Assembly (NCBI GenBank): GCA_019090225.1
Contig: JAHRWI010000063.1
Span: 1 to 10,906 of the forward strand
DNA from: Porticoccaceae bacterium
GTDB taxonomy: Bacteria; Pseudomonadota; Gammaproteobacteria; Pseudomonadales; Porticoccaceae
Length of the DNA: 10,906 nucleotides
Direction: 5' to 3'
The notes below the pieces were generated by a model, which saw only the letters and a program-made list of their open reading frames with translations, had not been told where the DNA came from and did not search any database. Below are positions 5,970 to 10,906 of the stretch, in pieces. Made by a program: the position numbers and the translations under genes. Position 1 is the stretch's first letter. Each line of letters opens with the position of its first letter.

Positions 5970-8900
5970 TCACTTATCCGATATTTCAGGATGATCAGCC
6001 AGACGCACTAAAGTTTTTCCAGGAAACCAGCGCCTCACCACCACAAAGAACAGCGGCACCAAAAAAATCGCTAGTAAGGTGGAGGTAAACATGCCGCCCA
6101 GCACACCCGTGCCAATAGCATTCTGACCACTGGAGCCAGCACCTGAGGCCAGCGCAAGCGGTAAGACACCGATCATAAAGGCGAACGAGGTCATCAGGAT
6201 TGGTCGTAAGCGTAAACGTACCGCCTGTAGGGTCGCCTCTACCAATTCCATACCCTCGGATTGCAGCTCTCTTGCAAACTCAACAATCAGGATGGCATTT
6301 TTAGTGGCCACACCAATGGTGGTCAACACCGCCACTTGAAAGAAAATGTCATTGGCCAGACCTCGGCTATAGGCTGCTAGCAGAGCACCGACGACACCTA
6401 GTGGCACCACCAGCATGACCGCAAAAGGTATCGACCAACTTTCATAAAGTGCGGCCAGGCAGAGAAAAACAAGGAGCATAGAAACCGCATAGAGCAGCGG
6501 TGCCTGGGAGCCAGAAGAGGTTTCCTGGAGCGAAGCCCCGGTCCATTCGTAGGCGAAGCCCGGCGGTAAATTTTCGGCGATTTCTTCCAGGGCGGCAATG
6601 GCATCACCGGAGCTATAACCCGGCGCTGCCTCAGCGATTATTTCCATTGAGGGCACAGCATTGTAACGCTCCAGACGCGGTGAACCTTTGGTCCAATGGC
6701 CGGAAGCAAAGGCGGAAAACGGCACCATGTCGCCCTCACCATTCCTCACATACCAGTGGTCGATATCCTGAGGCAACATGCGGAACTGGGTTTCACCCTG
6801 CACGTAGACCTGTTTAACACGATCATTATGAATAAAATCGTTCACGTAAGTGGATGCCCAGGCGGTACTTAAAGTGCTGTTGATTTCATCCAGAGACAAG
6901 CCCAGCGCCCGGGCTTTGTGACGATCGATCTCAACCTTAAATTGTGGCCTGTCCTCCTGGCCATTGGGTCGCACTTTGGTCAGCCGAGGGTCTTTTGAAG
7001 CGGCAAACAATATCTGATTACGGGCTGCCAACATTTTGGCATGGCCCTGACCACTGACATCCTTGAGCATAAAATCCACACCCGCGGCACTACCCAGGCC
7101 GCGAATCGGTGGTGGATAGATCACGAAAATGCGCGCGTCTTTTATTTTTGCCAGATCTATAGTCGACTGCCGGGATACGACTTTAACGTGTTGTGAGTCC
7201 AGGGGTCGTTGGCTCCAGTCATGCATTTTTATATAGCACTGACCGGCATTCTGCCCGCGCCCCATAAAATTAGAACCCACCACGCAATAGACTGTGGCGA
7301 CCGTGTCGGCTTGTTCTTCTCTGAAATATTCCTCAACCTGCTCCATCACCTCGCGGGTACGCTCCATAGTCGCCCCCACAGGGGTTTGCACCAGGGCAAA
7401 CATCAGCGCCGGATCTTCTTCAGGAATAAACGAGGTCGGCATACGTTGAAACAACCATGCCACCGCAACAATAATGACGCCGTACAGAATAAAGTAACGC
7501 AGCATCTTTTTGAGCATGTTGCTAACTCTGGCCTGATACCACAGCGAGGCTTTATCAAAACCCCGGTTAAACCAGCCGAAAAACCCGGTGCTGGCATGGA
7601 GTTTTTCAGGATCAATGGACTTCAACATGGAGGCACATAAGGCCGGAGTCAGAATCAGCGCAACCAGTACCGACAGAATCATCGCTGTGGCAATGGTGAC
7701 CGAAAATTGTCGATAAATGGCACCCGATGAACCAGGGAAAAATGCCATGGGCACAAACACCGCCGAGAGCACCACACCGATACCGATCAAAGCACCGGTA
7801 ATTTGACGCATTGACTGCCGGGTCGCATCCCGGGCAGATAAGCCTTTTTCACTCATCAAACGCTCGGTGTTTTCTACCACAACAATGGCATCATCAACCA
7901 GGAGACCAATCGCCAGCACCATACCAAACATCGACAGTGTGTTAATGGAATAGCCAAAGGCCTGCAGCACACCAAAGGTACCTAGCAACACAACTGGCAC
8001 CGCAATGGTCGGAATAAGTGTCGCCCGCAGATTTTGCAAAAACAGGTACATCACAAAAAACACCAGCACCACTGCTTCAAACAAGGTCTTCACCACCTCG
8101 ACAATCGAGACCTCGACAAAAGGTGTGGTGTCATAGGCAAGCTCAAGCAACATGCCTTCAGGCAGAAATTTGGATAACTCTTCCAGCTTAGCTTTGACCG
8201 CCGCTGAGGTCTCGATGGCATTAGCGCCGGAAGCCTGGCGAACCGCCATACCCGCCGCTGCCCGACCTTGAAAGTGCCCCAGGAACTGGTAGTCAGCACC
8301 ACCGACTTCTATGCGGGCAACATCACGCAAATACACCAGTGAGCCATCAGGTTTTACACGCAAGAGAATATCCCCGAACTCTTCCGGGGTTTTTAACAGG
8401 GTTTGAGCAAGAATGGTGGCATTCAACTGCTGGCCTTTCAGGGCTGGCCCGGCACCCAGTTCTCCCGCAGGAATCTGGGCATTCTCAGAGCGAATCGCCG
8501 CGTTCACCTCACCAGGTGTAATCTGATAACTGTTGAGTTTGTCCGCATCCAGCCAGACCCGCATCGCATACTGGGCGCCGAACAATGAGGCTTCACCAAC
8601 GCCGTTAATCCGGCTGATCGGCTCAATAACATGGGTCGCCATGTAATCGCCCACATCGTAAGTGTCATAGCGCCCGTCGGTGGAGCTAATCGCTACCACC
8701 ATCATCACACCGGTTGCGGCTTTATTGACAGTGACGCCCTGATCCCGCACTGCCTGGGGCAGTTTCGACATGGCCGCCTGTAGCTTGTTCTGCACCTGCA
8801 TCTGGGCAATGTTTGGGTCAGTACCTGGCAAAAAGCTGACACGAATTTCACCTCGACCCGAAGAATCACTGGTCGAAGACATGTACAACATGTTGTCGAT

Positions 8901-9113
8901 GCCGGTCATGGCCTGCTCGATAACCTGAATCACCGTGTCCTGAACCGTCTGCGCCGATGCCCCGGGGTTCATGGCATTGATAGTGACACCGGGTGGAGCC
9001 ACTTCAGGATACTGCTCAATGGGCAATTGGGTGATAGACACTGCACCGATGATCATGACGATGAAGGCGATAACCAGGGCGAAAATCGGCCTGTCGATAA
9101 AATAATCAGACAT
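5970..9113 (-). CDS. RND multidrug efflux permease, AcrB/MexB (HAE1) family
   Basis: This inner-membrane, proton-driven trimeric pump takes compounds from the periplasm and inner membrane and exports them through an adaptor and an outer-membrane channel. It has 1047 residues (AcrB has 1049) and begins MSDYFIDRPIF, the standard start. The proton relay is complete: Asp407 and Asp408 in AIGLLVDDAIVVVEN, Lys938 in TKNAILIVEFA, Arg968 and Thr975 in RLRPILMTS. The two halves repeat the 6-TM-plus-porter-loop plan. Aligned from memory to AcrB, the deep pocket differs: Val136, Tyr609, Ser614 and Tyr627 replace four AcrB phenylalanines, while Phe178 and Phe616 (switch loop) are kept. The start is 10 bp from the adaptor stop, and the AGGGG ribosome site overlaps that TAG, so the two are one operon. 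The substrate range is not known from sequence. Confidence 0.97.
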   Translation of the reverse strand: MSDYFIDRPIFALVIAFIVMIIGAVSITQLPIEQYPEVAPPGVTINAMNPGASAQTVQDTVIQVIEQAMTGIDNMLYMSSTSDSSGRGEIRVSFLPGTDPNIAQMQVQNKLQAAMSKLPQAVRDQGVTVNKAATGVMMVVAISSTDGRYDTYDVGDYMATHVIEPISRINGVGEASLFGAQYAMRVWLDADKLNSYQITPGEVNAAIRSENAQIPAGELGAGPALKGQQLNATILAQTLLKTPEEFGDILLRVKPDGSLVYLRDVARIEVGGADYQFLGHFQGRAAAGMAVRQASGANAIETSAAVKAKLEELSKFLPEGMLLELAYDTTPFVEVSIVEVVKTLFEAVVLVFFVMYLFLQNLRATLIPTIAVPVVLLGTFGVLQAFGYSINTLSMFGMVLAIGLLVDDAIVVVENTERLMSEKGLSARDATRQSMRQITGALIGIGVVLSAVFVPMAFFPGSSGAIYRQFSVTIATAMILSVLVALILTPALCASMLKSIDPEKLHASTGFFGWFNRGFDKASLWYQARVSNMLKKMLRYFILYGVIIVAVAWLFQRMPTSFIPEEDPALMFALVQTPVGATMERTREVMEQVEEYFREEQADTVATVYCVVGSNFMGRGQNAGQCYIKMHDWSQRPLDSQHVKVVSRQSTIDLAKIKDARIFVIYPPPIRGLGSAAGVDFMLKDVSGQGHAKMLAARNQILFAASKDPRLTKVRPNGQEDRPQFKVEIDRHKARALGLSLDEINSTLSTAWASTYVNDFIHNDRVKQVYVQGETQFRMLPQDIDHWYVRNGEGDMVPFSAFASGHWTKGSPRLERYNAVPSMEIIAEAAPGYSSGDAIAALEEIAENLPPGFAYEWTGASLQETSSGSQAPLLYAVSMLLVFLCLAALYESWSIPFAVMLVVPLGVVGALLAAYSRGLANDIFFQVAVLTTIGVATKNAILIVEFARELQSEGMELVEATLQAVRLRLRPILMTSFAFMIGVLPLALASGAGSSGQNAIGTGVLGGMFTSTLLAIFLVPLFFVVVRRWFPGKTLVRLADHPEISDK

Positions 9114-9123
9114 CAGCTAGCCC

Positions 9124-10281
9124 CTACTCGGTTTCTGCGCTGCTGGATTCAGAGGCGCTCACGGGGTTTACTTCCACCCCTGGCTTGATTTTCTGCAGGC
9201 CTTCAACAATGACCCGATCGCCCACTTCCAGACCCGACAGTACTAACCACTGATCACCAATAGCCCGAGCGGTCTTGAGTTCTCTCAGTTCGGCTTTATT
9301 ACCCTCACCCACGACCATAGCGGTAGCTTGCCCGGCATAGTCATAGGTAATACCCCGCTGCGGTGCCAAGATGCTGGCTTTTCTAACTCCTTGCTCAAGC
9401 CTCGCCCGCACAAACATACCCGGTAACAACAAATTATCGGGATTCGGAACAATCCCCCTCAGGGTCACCGATGAGGTGCTCTCATCGACACTCACTTCAG
9501 AAAATGCCAGGGTGCCGCTGTGCTCGTAGTCAGAGCCATCGTCCAGAACCAGATGCAGCATCATAGCCTCAGTAGCACGTACCAGGCGGCCTGAAGATTC
9601 TTCCCGATTTAAGCGCAACATCTCTGTACTGGACTGGGTAATATCGACAAAAACCGGGTCTATCTGCTGGATAACGGCCAACTCGTTTTCCTGCTCGGCT
9701 TCCATCAGTGCGCCCTCGGTAATAAAGGATTTACCGATACGACCAGAAATAGGTGCAACAATGCGGGTGTAAGCGAGATCAATATTGGCTACCGTCAAAC
9801 CAGCCTTAGCTGCCGCTACCCCGGCTTCAGCTTCTCTTAATTCAGCGTGGGCGAGATCGTAATCCTCCTGACTCACCACTTTGGTGTGAACCAATTTGAT
9901 CAGACGTTGCTCCCTGAGGCGGGCCTTGGCTTGCACTGCCTCGCTCCGGGCTAACTCCGCTTTGGCGCTTTCGACACTGGCCCGATAAAGCGCGTCTTCA
10001 ATTTGATATAACTGCTGCCCGGCAGTGACCTGACTGCCTTGGTCAAAGAGCCTTTTATTGACGATACCGCCGACCTGAGGCCTGACCTGAGCCACCCGTC
10101 GCGGGACAATTCGGCCCGGCAACTCGGCTTCGACCGGAACATCAGCGACACCAACCTCTACCACCACCACCTGAGGGATCCGACCACCTCCGGGAGCAGC
10201 AGCCTTCTGCTCACAGCCAAGCAGACCGAGCATTAGAACCAACGCGGTAAACATCCCAACCAGAGTTCGGGAACCTTTCAT
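9124..10281 (-). CDS. RND periplasmic adaptor (membrane fusion) lipoprotein, AcrA/MexA type
   Basis: This adaptor links the RND pump to the outer-membrane channel. It has 385 residues. A lipoprotein signal with lipobox LGLLGC gives Cys23 as the acylated residue, followed by Glu. Next come the first lipoyl half (VRPQVGGIVNKRLFDQG, 66-82), an alpha-helical hairpin (about 97-168), the second lipoyl half (LAYTRIVAPISGRIGKS, 169-185), a beta-barrel (about 200-300) with PNPDNLLLPGMFVRARLE, and the membrane-proximal domain. The channel-docking RLS motif of AcrA is preserved at Arg126, Leu130 and Ser137, with identical spacing. It is the first gene of the operon; AGGGG (10288-10292) is six bases before the ATG. 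No TolC/OprM-type gene lies next to the permease and no regulator lies upstream in the window. Confidence 0.96.
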   Translation of the reverse strand: MKGSRTLVGMFTALVLMLGLLGCEQKAAAPGGGRIPQVVVVEVGVADVPVEAELPGRIVPRRVAQVRPQVGGIVNKRLFDQGSQVTAGQQLYQIEDALYRASVESAKAELARSEAVQAKARLREQRLIKLVHTKVVSQEDYDLAHAELREAEAGVAAAKAGLTVANIDLAYTRIVAPISGRIGKSFITEGALMEAEQENELAVIQQIDPVFVDITQSSTEMLRLNREESSGRLVRATEAMMLHLVLDDGSDYEHSGTLAFSEVSVDESTSSVTLRGIVPNPDNLLLPGMFVRARLEQGVRKASILAPQRGITYDYAGQATAMVVGEGNKAELRELKTARAIGDQWLVLSGLEVGDRVIVEGLQKIKPGVEVNPVSASESSSAETE

Positions 10282-10725
10282 ACAACACCCCTTATAATTA
10301 TTGCCTGAACAATAGCTTGAAACTATCGCTCACAAGATACGGCTTCCGAGCCCTGACCCGACATTTATACACAGACAAACTCAAACGCGGTAACAAACAG
10401 ATTTAATGCAGATCACTTGTTTTTCTAATGGCTAAAAATATAACGTAGTTACCCGTTGGAAACTACTTATAGTTGTTTTTAATCCAATCCTGCATCCTCA
10501 CTCTCACCTCCAGCCATTATTAAATTCCACTCAGCTGAAAATCTCATTAAAGCGCTGACAAGGGCTTAAATGCTCTTCAACTTAAAGCCCTGTGCTAATA
10601 CTGGATAGCTTGATCGTGTAAACTAGGGCGTTACCTCCACCCTAAGCAATGACCCCTAAAGCATTATTCTGCTGCTCTGCTGTAGACGCTTGCCCCATCA
10701 AACAGATCACGGCGAACTTTCAACC
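10282..10725. promoter_or_regulatory. Divergent intergenic region adaptor / ubiX
   Basis: This gap of about 445 bp has no convincing coding frame. On the minus strand a possible adaptor promoter has -10 TATAAA (10364-10369) with a weak -35 TTACCG 18 bases away. A three-half-site array lies at 10445-10474, and a 7-bp stem with a 17-base loop (agggctt/aagccct, 10561-10591) lies nearer ubiX. I could not place a good ubiX promoter. The usual divergent TetR-type regulator of AcrAB-like operons is missing. Confidence 0.45.
10445..10474. promoter_or_regulatory. Candidate operator: three GTAGTT-like half-sites
   Basis: GTAGTT (10445-10450) and its exact inverse AACTAC (10461-10466) are separated by 10 bases. 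The second arm also pairs with a third site (aacta-ctta-tagtt, 10461-10474). Two overlapping inverted repeats with this spacing resemble binding sites of dimeric repressors. It lies about 165-195 bp upstream of the adaptor start, so its role in pump control is inferred. Confidence 0.35.
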
Positions 10726-10753
10726 ATGAACTCTAAATCATGAACTCTAAACC
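10726..10753 (+). repeat. Tandem 14-bp duplication making two mini-ORFs before ubiX
   Basis: atgaactctaaatc and atgaactctaaacc follow each other directly (one mismatch) and are followed by the ubiX ATG. Each copy opens a five-codon ORF: MNSKS-stop (10726-10743) and MNSKP-stop (10740-10757). Each stop overlaps the next start as ATGA, so three starts are chained by 4-base overlaps. No good ribosome site precedes any of them; the best is ggcga at 10711-10715, 10 bases before the first ATG. The arrangement could couple translation into ubiX, or be a simple slippage duplication. Confidence 0.8.
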
Positions 10754-10877
10754 ATGAAAACCAGTCCGCTTATCATCGCTATCACTGGCGCAACCGGGGT
10801 TGCTTACGGCATTCGTCTGCTTGAAGTCCTCGCTCCAGTTCAGGAGATAGAAACCCATCTCTTGTTATCCCCAGCAG
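10754..10877 (+). CDS. ubiX: Flavin prenyltransferase UbiX, N-terminal fragment
   Basis: UbiX joins a dimethylallyl group to FMN, making the prenylated FMN cofactor used by the UbiD decarboxylase in ubiquinone synthesis and by related decarboxylases. Only 41 genuine residues are present. They contain the family N-terminal FMN-binding motif ITGATGVAYGIRLLEVL (10-26), then EIETHLLLSPAA. The full protein is about 190-210 residues. The frame runs on into adapter (VSYTHLTLP), which must not be translated. An in-frame TAA at 10748-10750 excludes an earlier start. The fragment is not linked to the RND operon by direction; it diverges from it. Confidence 0.88.
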
Positions 10878-10906
10878 CTGTCTCTTATACACATCTGACG
10901 CTGCCG
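10878..10906 (-). other. Nextera adapter read-through at the contig end (non-genomic)
   Basis: Bases 10878-10896 (ctgtctcttatacacatct) are the reverse-complement Tn5 mosaic end, and 10897-10906 (gacgctgccg) are the start of the reverse-complement i5-side Nextera adapter. The whole stretch is the exact reverse complement of bases 25-53. Genomic sequence ends at 10877. Confidence 0.99.

Noticed and set aside
7209..7640. 143-residue plus-strand ORF
   Set aside because: It is antisense to the RND permease, within its most conserved frame. No family features or start signal are seen.
1..10906. A composite transposon with 29-bp terminal inverted repeats and Tn5-like ends
   Set aside because: The repeats are Nextera adapter including an index and flow-cell sequence. 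No transposase gene is present.

Overview
This 10.9 kb window looks like one complete short-read contig from a Gram-negative bacterium, most likely a gammaproteobacterium. The evidence is an AcrAB-type efflux pair very close to AcrA/AcrB, a proteobacterial-type UbiX start, a MoeA, and moderate GC with A-rich/T-rich hairpin terminators. An aquatic or marine gammaproteobacterium is my guess from the gene mix; nothing in the sequence fixes the genus. Both ends are not genomic. Bases 1-53 are Illumina Nextera i5 adapter plus the Tn5 mosaic end, and bases 10878-10906 are the reverse complement of the same adapter. The gene fragments at each edge are therefore truncated by the library, not by biology.

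Layout, left to right. (1) Minus strand, 54-1862: a truncated class III (CaiB/BaiF) CoA-transferase and, upstream of it, an intact moeA for molybdenum cofactor assembly. (2) A 305-bp divergent regulatory region, 1863-2167, with a 20-bp imperfect direct repeat by the moeA promoter, a palindrome over a plausible GST -35 box, and a triple 10-bp repeat in the GST leader. (3) Plus strand, 2168-5809: a glutathione S-transferase closed by a good intrinsic terminator (2934-2966), then a flavin reductase, an AcuI/YhdH-type acrylyl-CoA reductase and a luciferase-like (LLM) flavin-dependent monooxygenase. The LLM gene is split by a one-base frameshift at an ATGGGTAA junction (5204-5211). (4) Minus strand, 5970-10281: a tightly coupled adaptor plus RND pump operon, with no outer-membrane channel or regulator gene in the window. 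(5) A 470-bp divergent gap, then the first 41 codons of ubiX (flavin prenyltransferase) on the plus strand, preceded by a tandem 14-bp duplication that creates two overlapping mini-ORFs.

How the genes may work together. The flavin reductase could supply reduced FMN to the LLM enzyme, making a two-component monooxygenase. The AcuI-like reductase between them, and the CoA-transferase across the divergent promoter, would fit handling of an acyl-CoA substrate. This catabolic reading is inference from adjacency. The RND/adaptor pair is a multidrug-type efflux pump that keeps the TolC-docking motif, so it probably uses a channel encoded elsewhere. I found no phage, transposon, CRISPR array, tRNA or rRNA. 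No clearly new system is proven here. The best leads are the flavin reductase-AcuI-LLM module, the split LLM gene and the ubiX leader.
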